Shown one piece after another: positions 37,889-48,058 of a DNA stretch of 64,000 nt. The position numbers and the translations under genes were made by a program. Position 1 is the first letter of the stretch; each line of letters starts with the position of its first letter. The notes beneath the pieces were generated by a model that did no database searches, was not told the DNA's origin, and saw only the letters and a list, made by a program, of their open reading frames with translations. This DNA comes from Crenobacter luteus (lineage in GTDB: Bacteria > Pseudomonadota > Gammaproteobacteria > Burkholderiales > Chromobacteriaceae). The stretch covers positions 32,033 through 96,032 of the forward strand of contig NZ_SLXG01000010.1 of NCBI RefSeq assembly GCF_004345725.1, in the 5' to 3' direction.

Positions 37889-39067
37889 ATGAAACCCCTT
37901 GCCCTGACCGTGCTGGGCGCGACCGGCAGCATCGGCGAGAACACGCTCGACGTCGTCGCGCGCCACCCCGAACGTTACAAGGTGGTCGCGCTGGCCGCGC
38001 ACCGCCAGGCCGACAAGCTGTTCGAGCAGTGCCGGCGCTTTGCGCCCGCCTACGCGGTACTGGCCGACGCGGCCGACGCGGCAGCCCTCGAGGCGCGACT
38101 GCACGCCGCGGGCGTCGCGACCACGGTGCTGTTCGGTCCGGACGCGCTGGTCGAAGTGGCCACCCTGGCCGAGGTCGACGGCGTGGTCGCCGCCATCGTC
38201 GGCGCCGCCGGCCTGCCGTCGGCGCTTGCCGCGGCGCGCGCCGGCAAGCGCGTGATGCTCGCCAACAAGGAGGCGCTGGTCGTCGCCGGGCGCCTGTTCA
38301 TGCAGGCGGCGCGCGACGGCGGCGCGACGCTGCTGCCGATCGACAGCGAGCACAGCGCGATCTTCCAGTCGCTGCCGGCCGGTTTCGCCGGCGACCTCGA
38401 CGCCGCCGGCGTCGACAAGCTGGTGCTGACCGCCTCGGGCGGACCGTTCCGCACCTGGTCGGTGGCGAAGTTGGCCGAGGCCAGCCCCGACGACGCCTGC
38501 CGCCACCCGAACTGGGTGATGGGGCGCAAGATCTCGGTCGACTCGGCCAGCCTGATGAACAAGGGTCTCGAGGTGATCGAGGCGCACTGGTTGTTCGGCG
38601 CGCCGCCGTCGCGCATCGAGGTGCTGGTGCACCCGCAAAGCGTGATCCACTCGATGGTGCAGTACCGCGACGGCTCGATCGTCGCCCAGCTCGGTTCGCC
38701 CGACATGCGCACGCCGATCGCCTACGCGCTGTCGTGGCCCGAGCGCATCGCCGCCGGCGTCGCGCCGCTCGACTTCACGACGCTGTCGTCGCTGACCTTC
38801 GAGGCGCCCGATCTGGCGCGCTTCCCCTGTCTGCGCCTCGCGTTCGCGGCGCTCGAGCAGGGCGGGGACGCGCCGGCGGTGCTGAACGCCGCCAACGAGG
38901 TCGCGGTGGCGGCCTTCCTCGACGGCCGCATCGGCTTCACCGACATTCCGCGCCTGGTCGACGGCGCGCTGTCGGCGCTGGACCTCGCGGCGAGCGTCGA
39001 CCTCGACTCGCTGCTCGACAAGGACGCCGCCGCCCGTCGCTGGGTCGGCCGGCGCATCGCCTCATGA
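37889..39067 (+). CDS. dxr: 1-deoxy-D-xylulose 5-phosphate reductoisomerase
   Basis: This 392-residue NADPH enzyme catalyses the second step of the MEP isoprenoid pathway. It starts [18 protein letters not shown] with the NADP fingerprint. It has [23 protein letters not shown] with metal ligands, and [20 protein letters not shown]. The ATG at 37889 follows TTGGAGG (37874-37880). Its stop overlaps the rseP start by four bases. Confidence 0.97.
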   Translation: MKPLALTVLGATGSIGENTLDVVARHPERYKVVALAAHRQADKLFEQCRRFAPAYAVLADAADAAALEARLHAAGVATTVLFGPDALVEVATLAEVDGVVAAIVGAAGLPSALAAARAGKRVMLANKEALVVAGRLFMQAARDGGATLLPIDSEHSAIFQSLPAGFAGDLDAAGVDKLVLTASGGPFRTWSVAKLAEASPDDACRHPNWVMGRKISVDSASLMNKGLEVIEAHWLFGAPPSRIEVLVHPQSVIHSMVQYRDGSIVAQLGSPDMRTPIAYALSWPERIAAGVAPLDFTTLSSLTFEAPDLARFPCLRLAFAALEQGGDAPAVLNAANEVAVAAFLDGRIGFTDIPRLVDGALSALDLAASVDLDSLLDKDAAARRWVGRRIAS

Positions 39068-40407
39068 TCACGCTGCTCGCCTTTCTCGTCGCCATCGGCC
39101 TGCTGGTCACCTTCCACGAACTGGGGCACTACTGGGTCGCCCGGCTGGCCGGCGTCAAGGTGTTGCGCTTCTCGATCGGCTTCGGCAAGCCGTTGTTCAC
39201 CTGGCGGCGCGGCGAGACCGAGTGGACGTTGTGCCCGATCCCGCTCGGCGGCTACGTGCGCATGCTCGACGAGCGCGAGGGGCCGGTCGACGCGGCGGAT
39301 CTGCCGCGCGCCTTCAACACGCAGCCGGTCGGCAAGCGCATCGCCATCGTCGCCGCCGGCCCGCTCGCCAATCTCGTGCTCGCGGTGCTGCTTTACTGGG
39401 TGGTGCTCGCGCAGGGTCAGGACTGGATCCGTCCGTGGGTCGGCAGCGTGACGCCGCAGTCGCCGGCGGCCGTGGCGGGCTTCCAGCCGGGCGACAAGCT
39501 GCTGCGCGTCGACGGCGAACCGGTCGGCGACTGGCAGGGGCTGAGGCTGGAGCTGATGCAGGCGCTCGCCGCGCGCGACCGCGTCGAAGTCGCGGTCGAA
39601 ACCGCGGCCGGCGCGCCGGCCCGCCGGGTGATCGATCTGGCGCGTCTGGCGCCGCAGGAGCGCGAGCGGGTGATCGGGGGGCAGCTCGGGCTGTCGCCGA
39701 TCCGCGTGCTGCCGGTGATCGGCGGCATCGAGGCGGGCGGTGCCGCCGAGCGCGCCGGACTCAAGATCGGCGACAAGCTGCTGAGCGCCGACGGCCGTCG
39801 TCTGGCGAGCTGGGAGGACTGGGTCGCGACCGTGAGCAACAGCCCGGGGCGCGAGATTCGCGTCGGCGTCGAGCGCGCCGGCAAGCCGTTGGCGCTGACG
39901 GTGCGGCCCGATTCGCGCGAGTCGGACGCGGGGCTGGTCGGCCGCATCGGCGCGGCGCCGACCGTCGATGCGGCCTGGCGCGACGCGGTGCGGCAGACGC
40001 GCGAGCTGTCGGTCGGTGAGGCGGCGCTGGCCGCCGTGGCCAAGACCTGGGAGACGACGACGGTCAGCCTGAAACTCTTGGGCTGGATGGTGGTCGGGAA
40101 TGTCTCGTGGGGCAACCTCAGCGGCCCGCTGACCATCGCCAGCGTCGCCGGCCAGACCGCCGAGCAGGGCTGGGACGCCTACCTCGAATTCCTCGCGCTG
40201 ATCAGCGTCAGCATCGGCATCCTGAACCTGCTGCCCATACCCGTACTGGATGGCGGCCACTTAATGTATTATGTGGCCGAACTGATCAAGGGGAAGCCGG
40301 TGAGCGAGAAAACGCAGATCATCGGTCAGAAAATCGGTCTGATGCTGTTGGGCGCGTTGATGATGTTCGCCCTTTTTAACGACCTGAGCCGCCTGTTTGG
40401 GGGTTAA
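39064..40407 (+). CDS. rseP: Site-2 protease RseP
   Basis: This 447-residue intramembrane zinc protease has HELGH at residues 18-22 in the first membrane helix and LDGGHLMYY in a C-terminal helix, which together bind zinc. Two PDZ domains lie between, with [16 protein letters not shown] and [16 protein letters not shown]. RseP cuts anti-sigma factors of the RseA type. It starts in the dxr stop (ATGA) and precedes bamA, the usual order. Confidence 0.96.
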   Translation: MITLLAFLVAIGLLVTFHELGHYWVARLAGVKVLRFSIGFGKPLFTWRRGETEWTLCPIPLGGYVRMLDEREGPVDAADLPRAFNTQPVGKRIAIVAAGPLANLVLAVLLYWVVLAQGQDWIRPWVGSVTPQSPAAVAGFQPGDKLLRVDGEPVGDWQGLRLELMQALAARDRVEVAVETAAGAPARRVIDLARLAPQERERVIGGQLGLSPIRVLPVIGGIEAGGAAERAGLKIGDKLLSADGRRLASWEDWVATVSNSPGREIRVGVERAGKPLALTVRPDSRESDAGLVGRIGAAPTVDAAWRDAVRQTRELSVGEAALAAVAKTWETTTVSLKLLGWMVVGNVSWGNLSGPLTIASVAGQTAEQGWDAYLEFLALISVSIGILNLLPIPVLDGGHLMYYVAELIKGKPVSEKTQIIGQKIGLMLLGALMMFALFNDLSRLFGG

Positions 40408-40415
40408 GCAATCTC

Positions 40416-42701
40416 ATGACAATGAAACTCGTTGCGGCAGCGCTTCTTGGTCTGTCGACGTCCGCCGCTTGGGCGCTCGAACCTTTTGTGATCAAGGATA
40501 TCCGCGTGGAGGGCCTGCAAAGGACCGAAGCGGGCACCGTGTTCAACTACCTGCCGATCAAGGCGGGTGACACCTTCACCGACGACAAGGCGCAAGAGGC
40601 GATCAAGGCCCTGTTCGCGACCGGCTTCTTCGACGACGTGCGCGTCGAGGCCGACAACAACGTGGTGGTGCTGGCCGTGGTCGAGCGGCCGGTGATCGCG
40701 CAACTGACGGTCAGCGGCTCGAAGGAATTCGACCGCGAGCAGATCAAGAAATCGCTGAAGGCCAACGGCTTTGCCGAGTCGCGCATCTTCGACCAGGCGC
40801 TGCTCGACCAGGCGGTACAGGCGCTCAAGCGCGAATACTTCAGCCGCGGCAAGTATTCGGTCGAGATCACGCCGAGCGTGACCCGCCTCGAACGCAACCG
40901 CGTATCGGTCAACCTCGATATCGCCGAGGGCGTGACCGCCAAGATCCGCGACATCCGCATCGTCGGCGCCCGGGCGTTCAAGGAAGAGGCGCTCAGGGAC
41001 CTGTTTTCGCTGAGCACCGGCGGCTGGTTCTCGTGGATCACCAAGGACGACCAGTATTCCAAGCAGAAGCTGTCGGCCGACCTCGAGACGCTGCGCGCCT
41101 TCTACCAGAACCAGGGCTATCTCGAGTTCAACATCGAGTCGACCCAGGTGTCGATGAGCGCCGACAAGGAGGCGATCTACCTGACGGTCAACATCGCCGA
41201 GGGCAAGCGCTTCACGGTGTCCGACGTCAAGTTCGCCGGCGACCTGAAGGCGCCCGAGGACGAGCTGCGCAAGCTCTTGAAGGTCAAGCCGGGCGACGTG
41301 TTCAACCGTGAACTCGTCAACGAGTCGGTGACCGCGGTCAGCGACCGCCTCGGCAACGACGGCTACGCCTTCGCCAACGTCAACGTGGTGCCCGAGATCG
41401 ACCGCGACAAGGAAACCGTCGCCTTCACGCTGTTCGTCGACCCGGGCCGCAAGACCTACGTGCGCCGCGTCAACATCACCGGCAACAACAAGACGCGCGA
41501 CGAGGTGGTGCGCCGCGAGATGCGCCAGCTCGAGGGCGCGCCGTACGCCAGCGACAAGATCAAGCGCAGCAAGGACCGCGTCGAGCTGTTGGGCTACTTC
41601 GAGCAGGTCAATATCGAAACGCCGGCGGTGGCCGACACCGCCGACCAGGTCGACGTCAACGTCAACGTCAAGGAGCGCCCGACCGGCAGCATCTCGGCCG
41701 GCGTCGGCTTTGTGCAGGGCGAGGGCGTGCAGCTCTCGGCCAACGTGTCGCAGAGCAATATCTTCGGTTCGGGCAAGTCGATGTCGGTCGGCTTCTCGAA
41801 CGGCAAGGTGAACAAGTTCGCCAACGTGTCGTTCACCGACCCGTACTTCACGCCGGACGGCGTCAGCCTCGGTTACGACTTCTACCTGCGCGACTATCGC
41901 CCGGACGAGATCAACCAGAGCCAGTACCGGACCCGCACCACCGGCGCGACCGTGCGTAGCGGCGTGCCGGTCACCGAGTTCGACCGCATCAACGTCAGCC
42001 TCGGCGTCGAGAACACCAAGATCGACACCTTTGCCAACAGCCCCCAGCGCTACCTCGACTTCGTCGGGCAGTACGGCAACAACAACAACACGCTCCTGGG
42101 CACCGTGGGCTGGGCGCGCGACACCCGCGACAGCGCGCTGTGGCCGACGCGCGGCGGCGTGCTCAGGACCAGCGCCGACGCCGGTCTGCCGGGCGGCGAC
42201 ATCGAGTATTATCGCCTGACCGGCCAGGCCACCTGGTTCTTCCCGCTGTCCAAGAGCTTCACGCTGATGCTGAACAGCGAGGCCGGTTACGCGAACGGCT
42301 ACGGCAAGACCAGCCGCCTGCCGTTCTTCCAGAACTTCTACCTGGGCGGTATCGGCTCGGTGCGCGGCTACGACAGCGGCAGCATCGGTCCGCAGGACGT
42401 CAACGGCGACTACCTCGGCGGTACGCGCAAGCTGGTGGCCAACGCCGAGCTGCTGTTCCCCTTCCCGGGCATGAAGGACAACAAGTCGGTGCGCACCAGC
42501 GTGTTCGTCGACGCCGGCACGCTGTGGGACGACAAGGAAGCCGGCAGCAGCGCGGGCGACGCGCTGCGCTACTCGGCCGGCGTCGCGCTGACCTGGCTGT
42601 CGCCGGTCGGCCCGATGAAGTTCAGCTTCGCGAACCCGCTGAAGAAAGAAGAAGGCGACAAGGCGCAGCGCTTCCAGTTCCAGCTGGGTACCGTGTTCTA
42701 A
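40416..42701 (+). CDS. bamA: Outer membrane assembly factor BamA
   Basis: This 761-residue protein has a signal peptide (to about residue 21), five POTRA domains to about residue 420 (first VIKDIRVEGLQRTEAGTVFN), and a 16-strand barrel. The barrel has the VRGY motif in GIGSVRGYDSGSIGPQ and a C-terminal Phe (QFQLGTVF). It inserts beta-barrel proteins into the outer membrane. An alternative ATG lies two codons later. It is upstream of skp, whose product feeds it clients. Confidence 0.97.
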   Translation: MTMKLVAAALLGLSTSAAWALEPFVIKDIRVEGLQRTEAGTVFNYLPIKAGDTFTDDKAQEAIKALFATGFFDDVRVEADNNVVVLAVVERPVIAQLTVSGSKEFDREQIKKSLKANGFAESRIFDQALLDQAVQALKREYFSRGKYSVEITPSVTRLERNRVSVNLDIAEGVTAKIRDIRIVGARAFKEEALRDLFSLSTGGWFSWITKDDQYSKQKLSADLETLRAFYQNQGYLEFNIESTQVSMSADKEAIYLTVNIAEGKRFTVSDVKFAGDLKAPEDELRKLLKVKPGDVFNRELVNESVTAVSDRLGNDGYAFANVNVVPEIDRDKETVAFTLFVDPGRKTYVRRVNITGNNKTRDEVVRREMRQLEGAPYASDKIKRSKDRVELLGYFEQVNIETPAVADTADQVDVNVNVKERPTGSISAGVGFVQGEGVQLSANVSQSNIFGSGKSMSVGFSNGKVNKFANVSFTDPYFTPDGVSLGYDFYLRDYRPDEINQSQYRTRTTGATVRSGVPVTEFDRINVSLGVENTKIDTFANSPQRYLDFVGQYGNNNNTLLGTVGWARDTRDSALWPTRGGVLRTSADAGLPGGDIEYYRLTGQATWFFPLSKSFTLMLNSEAGYANGYGKTSRLPFFQNFYLGGIGSVRGYDSGSIGPQDVNGDYLGGTRKLVANAELLFPFPGMKDNKSVRTSVFVDAGTLWDDKEAGSSAGDALRYSAGVALTWLSPVGPMKFSFANPLKKEEGDKAQRFQFQLGTVF

Positions 42702-42715
42702 GGAGCGTGTCAGTC

Positions 42716-43201
42716 ATGAAAGCCCTGATCAGCGCCGCGCTCGTGGCCGGCCTGCTGGCGCCGGCGGCTCAGGCGGCCGAGCTGAAGATCGGTTTCGTCC
42801 AGATCGAGCGCATCTACCGCGAGGCCGCGCCGGCGGTGGCGATCCAGAAAAAGCTCGAAAAGGAGTTCGGCGAGCGGCGCAACGAGCTGCGCCGCCTCGC
42901 CGAGCGCGCGAAGGAGCTGGAAAAGCAGCTCGCGCGCGGCAACCTCGCCGAGAAGGACCGCAAGTTGGCCGAGCGTGAATTCGCCGGCGTCGACCGCGAC
43001 TACCGCGCCAAGGCGCGCGAGTTCTCCGAGGACTTCAACCAGCGCCGCAACGAGGAGTTCGCCGGCGTCCAGGAGCGCGCCAACCGCGCGGTCAGGCAGA
43101 TCGCCGAGCGCGAGCAGTTCGACATCGTGCTGCAGGACGCCGTCTACGTCAGCCCGCGTATCGACCTGACCGCCAAGGTGCTCAAGGAACTGGAAAAGTA
43201 A
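42716..43201 (+). CDS. skp: Periplasmic chaperone Skp/OmpH
   Basis: This 161-residue protein has a signal peptide ending QAA|ELKIG near residue 22. [16 protein letters not shown] follows, then a long Arg/Glu-rich coiled coil (about residues 45-120). The end is [17 protein letters not shown]. The Skp trimer holds unfolded outer-membrane proteins. AAGGAG lies 11 bases before the ATG. Confidence 0.92.
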   Translation: MKALISAALVAGLLAPAAQAAELKIGFVQIERIYREAAPAVAIQKKLEKEFGERRNELRRLAERAKELEKQLARGNLAEKDRKLAEREFAGVDRDYRAKAREFSEDFNQRRNEEFAGVQERANRAVRQIAEREQFDIVLQDAVYVSPRIDLTAKVLKELEK

Positions 43202-43219
43202 GCGAAACCCAACCCGGAG

Positions 43220-43247
43220 AAGCCGGCCTCGCGTCGGCTTTCGTTTT
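43220..43247 (+). other. Hairpin with T-run directly before the lpxD start
   Basis: AAGCCG (43220-43225) pairs with CGGCTT (43235-43240), and TCGTTTT runs straight into the lpxD ATG. It looks like a weak intrinsic terminator. It leaves no room for a ribosome binding site before lpxD. Confidence 0.5.
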
Positions 43248-44297
43248 ATGAACTGGATGCTATCGGACATCGTCGCCCGCCTGGGCGGCGAACTCGTCGG
43301 CGAAGACCGCGCCGTCGCGCGCGTCGCGCCGCTCGAGCGCGCGCGGCGCGACGAGATCAGCTTCGTCGCCAGCCCCAAATACCGCAAACAGCTGGCCGGC
43401 TGCGAGGCCGGCGCGCTGATCGTGCCGGCGGCGCTCGCCGAGGCGGCGGCCGAAGGCGGCCGCCCGCTGATCGTCACGCCGGACGCCTATCTGTACTTCG
43501 CGCGTCTGGCGCAGCTTTTCCACCCCGCGCCGGCGCCGCAGGCCGGCGTGCACCCGAGCGCCACGTTGGCCGAGGGCGTGCGGGTCGGCGCGACGAGCGA
43601 GATCGGCGCGCGCGTCGTGCTCGGCCGCGACGTCGTCGTCGGCGAGCGTTGCCGGCTGCTGCCCGGCGTCGTGGTCGGCGACGGCACGGTGATCGGCGAC
43701 GACGTCACGCTCTACCCGAACGTGACCGTCTACCACAACTGCCGCATCGGCTCGCGCGTGACCATCCACTCGGGCGCGGTGATCGGCGCCGACGGCTTCG
43801 GCTTCGCGCCCAGCCGCGACGGCTGGGTCAAGATCCCGCAGGTCGGCCGGGTGGTGATCGGCGACGACGTCGAGATCGGCGCGAACACCACCATCGACCG
43901 CGGCGCGCTCGACGACACGGTGATCGGGCAGGGCGCGATCATCGACAACCTGGTGCAGATCGCCCACAACGTCGAGGTCGGCGCGCGTACCGCGATCGCC
44001 GGCTGCGCCGGCATCGCCGGCAGCACCAAGATCGGCGCCAACGTCGTGATCGGCGGCGCGGTGATGATGGTCGGCCACATCAGCATCGCCGACGGCACCT
44101 TCATCGGCGGCGGCACGCTGGTCAACAAGTCGATCAAGACCCCCGACAACTATTCTTCGTCCTACCCCCTGTCGACGTACAAGGAGTGGGTATCGAACGC
44201 AGTCCATTTGCGCCATCTGGACGCGCTCGCCAAGCGGGTCAAATCGCTCGAGCGCCGGCTGGCGGCGGAACAAAACCAAGAGGAATCAGAACAATGA
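43248..44297 (+). CDS. lpxD: UDP-3-O-acylglucosamine N-acyltransferase
   Basis: This 349-residue enzyme adds the N-linked hydroxyacyl chain in lipid A synthesis. The N-terminal uridine-binding domain is followed by hexapeptide repeats of a left-handed beta helix ([20 protein letters not shown] and similar). [16 protein letters not shown] and the catalytic His in [13 protein letters not shown] follow, with a C-terminal helix. No ribosome binding site stands before the ATG, and a second ATG three codons on also lacks one. Its stop overlaps fabZ by four bases. Confidence 0.96.
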   Translation: MNWMLSDIVARLGGELVGEDRAVARVAPLERARRDEISFVASPKYRKQLAGCEAGALIVPAALAEAAAEGGRPLIVTPDAYLYFARLAQLFHPAPAPQAGVHPSATLAEGVRVGATSEIGARVVLGRDVVVGERCRLLPGVVVGDGTVIGDDVTLYPNVTVYHNCRIGSRVTIHSGAVIGADGFGFAPSRDGWVKIPQVGRVVIGDDVEIGANTTIDRGALDDTVIGQGAIIDNLVQIAHNVEVGARTAIAGCAGIAGSTKIGANVVIGGAVMMVGHISIADGTFIGGGTLVNKSIKTPDNYSSSYPLSTYKEWVSNAVHLRHLDALAKRVKSLERRLAAEQNQEESEQ

Positions 44298-44743
44298 GCG
44301 AAGCCGTCAGCATCGACGTGCGCGAGATCATGCGCTACCTGCCGCACCGTTACCCTTTCCTGCTGGTCGACCGGGTGACCGAGTTCGAGGCGAACGTGCG
44401 CGTCAAGGCGATCAAGAACGTCACCATCAACGAGCCGTTCTTCATGGGCCACTTCGACGGCTACCCGGTGATGCCGGGCGTGCTGATCATCGAGGCGCTG
44501 GCGCAGGCGGCCGGCATCCTGTCGATCAAGAGCGTCGGCGAGCGCCCGGAGAACGAGCTGTACTTCTTCGTCGGCATCGACAACGCGCGCTTCAAGCGCC
44601 AGGTGGTGCCGGGCGACCAGCTGACGCTGGAAGTCGAGCAGCTCGCCGTCAAGCGCGGCATCGCCAAGTACAGCGCGCGCGCGCTGGTCGACGGCCAAGT
44701 CGCGTGCGAAGCGGAAATCATGTGCGCCAAGCGCGAGGTGTGA
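44294..44743 (+). CDS. fabZ: 3-hydroxyacyl-[ACP] dehydratase FabZ
   Basis: This 149-residue hot-dog-fold enzyme of fatty acid elongation has [14 protein letters not shown], then the catalytic His in [20 protein letters not shown] and the Glu in the same helix. It sits between lpxD and lpxA, where it balances use of hydroxyacyl-ACP between lipid A and phospholipids. It begins in the lpxD stop and ends one base before lpxA. Confidence 0.97.
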   Translation: MSEAVSIDVREIMRYLPHRYPFLLVDRVTEFEANVRVKAIKNVTINEPFFMGHFDGYPVMPGVLIIEALAQAAGILSIKSVGERPENELYFFVGIDNARFKRQVVPGDQLTLEVEQLAVKRGIAKYSARALVDGQVACEAEIMCAKREV

Positions 44744-44744
44744 G

Positions 44745-45518
44745 ATGGCGATTCATCCGACCGCAATCGTAGACCCGAAGGCCCGGATCGCGTCCGACGT
44801 CGAGATCGGCGCCTACAGCATCGTCGGCCCGAACGTGAGCATCGATTCGGGCACCTGGATCGGTCCGCACGTCGTGATCGAGGGCCACACCTCGATCGGC
44901 AAGAACAACCGCGTGTTCCAGTTCTGCTCGCTGGGCGCCGCCCCGCAGGACAAGAAGTACGCCGGCGAGCCGACGCGGCTGGAGATCGGCGACAACAACA
45001 CCATCCGCGAATTCTGCACCTTCAACGTCGGCACCGCGCAGGACGTCGGCGTGACCCGCCTGGGCAACGACAACTGGGTGATGGCCTACGTGCACATGGC
45101 GCACGACTGCCAGGTCGGCAACCACACCATCTTCGCCAACAACGCGACGCTGGCCGGCCACGTCCACGTCGGCGACTGGGTGATCCTCGGCGGCTTCACC
45201 AGCGTGCACCAGTTCACCGTGATCGGCGATCACGCGATGACGGCGTTCTCGAGCGCCGTCGCGCAGGACGTGCCGCCGTTCGTGATGGCGGCGGGCAACC
45301 GCGCCAAACCGGCCGGCATCAACGCCGAGGGCCTCAAGCGCCGCGGCTTCAGCCCCGAGGCGATCCGCGCGGTGAAGAACGCCTACAAGGCGATCTACCG
45401 CCAGGGTCTGTCCTACGAGGACGCGCGCGCCCGGATCGAGGACGAAGCGACCCGCGTGCCCGAGCTGGCGCCGTTCACGCGCTTTTTCGCGCTGTCCGAG
45501 CGCGGCATCATCCGTTAA
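44745..45518 (+). CDS. lpxA: UDP-N-acetylglucosamine acyltransferase
   Basis: This 257-residue enzyme carries out the first step of lipid A synthesis. Hexapeptide repeats start at [20 protein letters not shown]. The catalytic His is in [20 protein letters not shown], and [13 protein letters not shown] and the C-terminal helical domain follow. The order lpxD-fabZ-lpxA-lpxB is the standard one. Confidence 0.97.
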   Translation: MAIHPTAIVDPKARIASDVEIGAYSIVGPNVSIDSGTWIGPHVVIEGHTSIGKNNRVFQFCSLGAAPQDKKYAGEPTRLEIGDNNTIREFCTFNVGTAQDVGVTRLGNDNWVMAYVHMAHDCQVGNHTIFANNATLAGHVHVGDWVILGGFTSVHQFTVIGDHAMTAFSSAVAQDVPPFVMAAGNRAKPAGINAEGLKRRGFSPEAIRAVKNAYKAIYRQGLSYEDARARIEDEATRVPELAPFTRFFALSERGIIR

Positions 45519-45521
45519 GCG

Positions 45522-46691
45522 ATGCCCGGACCCTTGTTCAAGCGGCCGGGTGCGCTCAAGGTCGCGCTGGTGGCCGGCGAGGCCTCGGGCGACCTGCTGG
45601 GCGCGCACCTGATGGCGGCGCTCAAGGCGCGCCACCCCGACATCGAGTTTGCCGGCATCGGCGGGCCGCGCATGCTCGCGCAGGGCATCAATTCGGTCGT
45701 GCCGCAGGAGCGGCTCGCCGTGCGCGGCTACGCCGAGGTGTTGTCGCGGCTGCCCGAACTGTTGCGCATCCGTCGCCGGCTGCGCGACGCGCTGCTTCGC
45801 CAGCGTCCCGACGTCTTCGTCGGCATCGACGCGCCCGACTTCAACCTCGGGCTTGAGAAGGCGCTCAAGCAGCGGGGCGTGCGCACCGTGCACTACGTCA
45901 GCCCGTCGGTGTGGGCGTGGCGGCCGGAGCGGGTGCAGAAGATCGGCGACGCGGCCGACCGCGTGCTGTGCCTGTTCCCGATGGAGCCGCCGCTTTACGA
46001 GGCCGCCGGCGTGCCGGTCACCTTCGTCGGCCACCCGCTGGCCAGCGAGATCCCGCTCGAACCCAAACCCGCCCAGATGCGCGAGCGGCTGTCCTTGCCG
46101 GCGCACGCGCCGGTGTTCGCGCTGATGCCGGGCAGCCGCGTCAGCGAGATCGACTATATGGGCGAACTGTTCGTCGAGACCGCGCGCCGCCTGGTCGCGC
46201 GTTATCCGGACGCACAGTTTTTGGTGCCGCTGGCGACGCGCGCGACGCTCGACGCCTTCGACAAGGTGCTGACCCGGCAGAAGGCGTGGGACCTGCCTAT
46301 CCGCAAGCTGTTCGGCCACGCGCAGATGGCGATGGTCGCCAGCGACGTGGCGCTGGTCAAAAGCGGCACCTCGACGCTCGAGGTCGCGCTGACCAAGACG
46401 CCGATGGTCATCACCTACAAGCTGTCGTGGCTGACCTACCGGCTGGTCAAGCGCAAACTCAAGCTGCCGTGGGTCGGCCTGCCCAACATCCTCTTGGGCG
46501 ACTCGGTGGTGCCCGAACTGTTGCAGTACGACGCGACGCCCGACAAGTTGGCCGAGGCGGTCGCCGCGCTCTACGACGACGAGGCGGCGAAGAAGGCGCT
46601 GGTCGCGCGCTTTACCGCGCTGCACGAGTCGCTCAGGCAGGACACCGCCGGTCTCGCCGCCGACGCGGTGCTCGCGGTGGCCAAATGCTGA
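45522..46691 (+). CDS. lpxB: Lipid A disaccharide synthase
   Basis: This 389-residue glycosyltransferase joins two acylated glucosamines. Family blocks are [66 protein letters not shown] and [12 protein letters not shown]. It starts four bases after lpxA, and its last codons overlap the rnhB start by seven bases. Confidence 0.96.
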   Translation: MPGPLFKRPGALKVALVAGEASGDLLGAHLMAALKARHPDIEFAGIGGPRMLAQGINSVVPQERLAVRGYAEVLSRLPELLRIRRRLRDALLRQRPDVFVGIDAPDFNLGLEKALKQRGVRTVHYVSPSVWAWRPERVQKIGDAADRVLCLFPMEPPLYEAAGVPVTFVGHPLASEIPLEPKPAQMRERLSLPAHAPVFALMPGSRVSEIDYMGELFVETARRLVARYPDAQFLVPLATRATLDAFDKVLTRQKAWDLPIRKLFGHAQMAMVASDVALVKSGTSTLEVALTKTPMVITYKLSWLTYRLVKRKLKLPWVGLPNILLGDSVVPELLQYDATPDKLAEAVAALYDDEAAKKALVARFTALHESLRQDTAGLAADAVLAVAKC

Positions 46692-47269
46692 TCGCCGGCG
46701 TCGACGAGGCCGGGCGGGGCCCGCTGGCCGGCGCGGTGTTCGCCGCGGCGGTCATCCTCGACCCGGCGCGGCCGATCGCCGGGCTGGCCGACTCGAAGAA
46801 GCTGTCGGAAAAGCAGCGCGACGCGCTCGCGCCGCTGATCCGCGAGCGAGCACTCGCCTGGTGCGTCGCCAGCGCCAGCGTCGCCGAGATCGACACGCTG
46901 AATATCCTGCACGCCACGATGCTGGCGATGCGCCGCGCGGTCGAAGGCCTGGCCGTGGCGCCCGACGAGGCGCTGATCGACGGCAACCGCGTGCCCACGG
47001 GGCTGGCGATGCGCGCGCGCGCCATCGTCAAGGGCGACGCGCTCGAGCCGGCGATCTCGGCCGCGTCCATCCTCGCCAAGACCGCGCGCGACGCGGAGCT
47101 GGTCGCGCTCGACGCCGAGTATCCGGCCTACGGTTTCGCACGCCACAAGGGCTACCCGACCGCCGAGCACCTGGCGGCGATCGAGGCGCACGGCGTGCTC
47201 GCCGTGCACCGCAAGAGCTTCGGCCCGATCCGGCGCTGGCTCGACAGCCAGCAGGGCGAACTTTTCTAG
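46685..47269 (+). CDS. rnhB: Ribonuclease HII
   Basis: This 194-residue enzyme cuts RNA in RNA-DNA hybrids and at single ribonucleotides. It starts [20 protein letters not shown] with catalytic Asp and Glu. [19 protein letters not shown] and [12 protein letters not shown] follow. It overlaps lpxB and ends the long envelope-biogenesis run. Confidence 0.96.
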   Translation: MLIAGVDEAGRGPLAGAVFAAAVILDPARPIAGLADSKKLSEKQRDALAPLIRERALAWCVASASVAEIDTLNILHATMLAMRRAVEGLAVAPDEALIDGNRVPTGLAMRARAIVKGDALEPAISAASILAKTARDAELVALDAEYPAYGFARHKGYPTAEHLAAIEAHGVLAVHRKSFGPIRRWLDSQQGELF

Positions 47270-47284
47270 TGCATTGCCTCCGCC

Positions 47285-47326
47285 CGTCGGCGGGGCGATA
47301 GTGGAATGAAGAGTCCCCCGCCGACG
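47285..47326 (+). other. Strong hairpin just before the 47338 gene
   Basis: An 11-bp perfect GC stem (47285-47295 with 47316-47326) encloses 20 bases and ends directly at the GAGGAGAG ribosome binding site of the small gene. There is no T-run. It could shield the binding site or protect the mRNA. Confidence 0.5.
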
Positions 47327-47337
47327 AGGAGAGCGCG

Positions 47338-47538
47338 ATGAACCGCTACTGCATCTGGTTTCTGACCCCGGACGACGAGGTGCTGCGCCGCGCCGAAGTG
47401 GCGCTCGACAACACCATCCACTGCCACGCGGTGCTCGAGGAGATCGAGTCGCAGCTGGCGATAGACTGCGGCCTCTCCTCGGTGGTCATCATGGAGTGGA
47501 AGCGCTTCGAGGAGCCGGCGCCGTCGCCGTTCGCCTGA
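47338..47538 (+). CDS. Small protein of unknown function
   Basis: This 66-residue acidic protein begins MNRYCIWFLTPDDEVLRRAE and contains IHCHAVLEEIESQLAIDCG. GAGGAGAG lies before the ATG. The two Cys and one CH pair might bind metal, but there is no recognised motif. It stands between rnhB and mobB, and its codon use is like that of its neighbours, supporting real coding. Confidence 0.65.
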   Translation: MNRYCIWFLTPDDEVLRRAEVALDNTIHCHAVLEEIESQLAIDCGLSSVVIMEWKRFEEPAPSPFA

Positions 47539-47554
47539 ATCCGACCGACCGACG

Positions 47555-48058
47555 ATGAAGATACTCGCGATATCCGGCCATTCCGGCTGCGGCAAGACCA
47601 CGCTGATCACCCGGCTGATCCCGGCGCTCAAGGCCGCCGGGCTGTCGGTCGCGGTGATCAAGCACACCCACCACGACGTCGAATGGGACGCGCCCGGCAA
47701 GGACAGCTACCGCCACCGCGAGGCCGGCGCGCGCCAGGTGATGCTGGTCACGCCGAGCATGCGCTTTTCTGCCGAGCCGCTGGTCGAGGCCGACGCCGTG
47801 CCGCTGATCGCGCACGTCGCCGCGCTGTCGCCGTGCGACCTGGTGCTCGCCGAGGGCTTCAAGCACGAAGCGGTGCCGCGCCTCGAAGTGTTCGACGCGG
47901 CGCTGAACCGCCCCTGGCTCTACCCCGACGATCCCCGCGTGATCGCGCTGGTGAGCGACACGGCACCGCAGGCCGCGCTGCCGTGCTTCGCCCGCGACGC
48001 GATCGACGACATTGTCCGTTTCCTACTCGACTGGTTCCACCATGCAAAGCTTTCTTGA
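47555..48058 (+). CDS. mobB: Molybdopterin-guanine dinucleotide biosynthesis adapter MobB
   Basis: This 167-residue GTPase-like protein has P-loop GHSGCGKT at residues 8-15. VIKHTHHDVEWDAPGKDSYR and CDLVLAEGFKHEAVPRLEVF are typical of MobB. It assists guanylation of the molybdenum cofactor. Its end overlaps the moeA start by 17 bases. The cognate mobA is not in the window. Confidence 0.93.
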   Translation: MKILAISGHSGCGKTTLITRLIPALKAAGLSVAVIKHTHHDVEWDAPGKDSYRHREAGARQVMLVTPSMRFSAEPLVEADAVPLIAHVAALSPCDLVLAEGFKHEAVPRLEVFDAALNRPWLYPDDPRVIALVSDTAPQAALPCFARDAIDDIVRFLLDWFHHAKLS

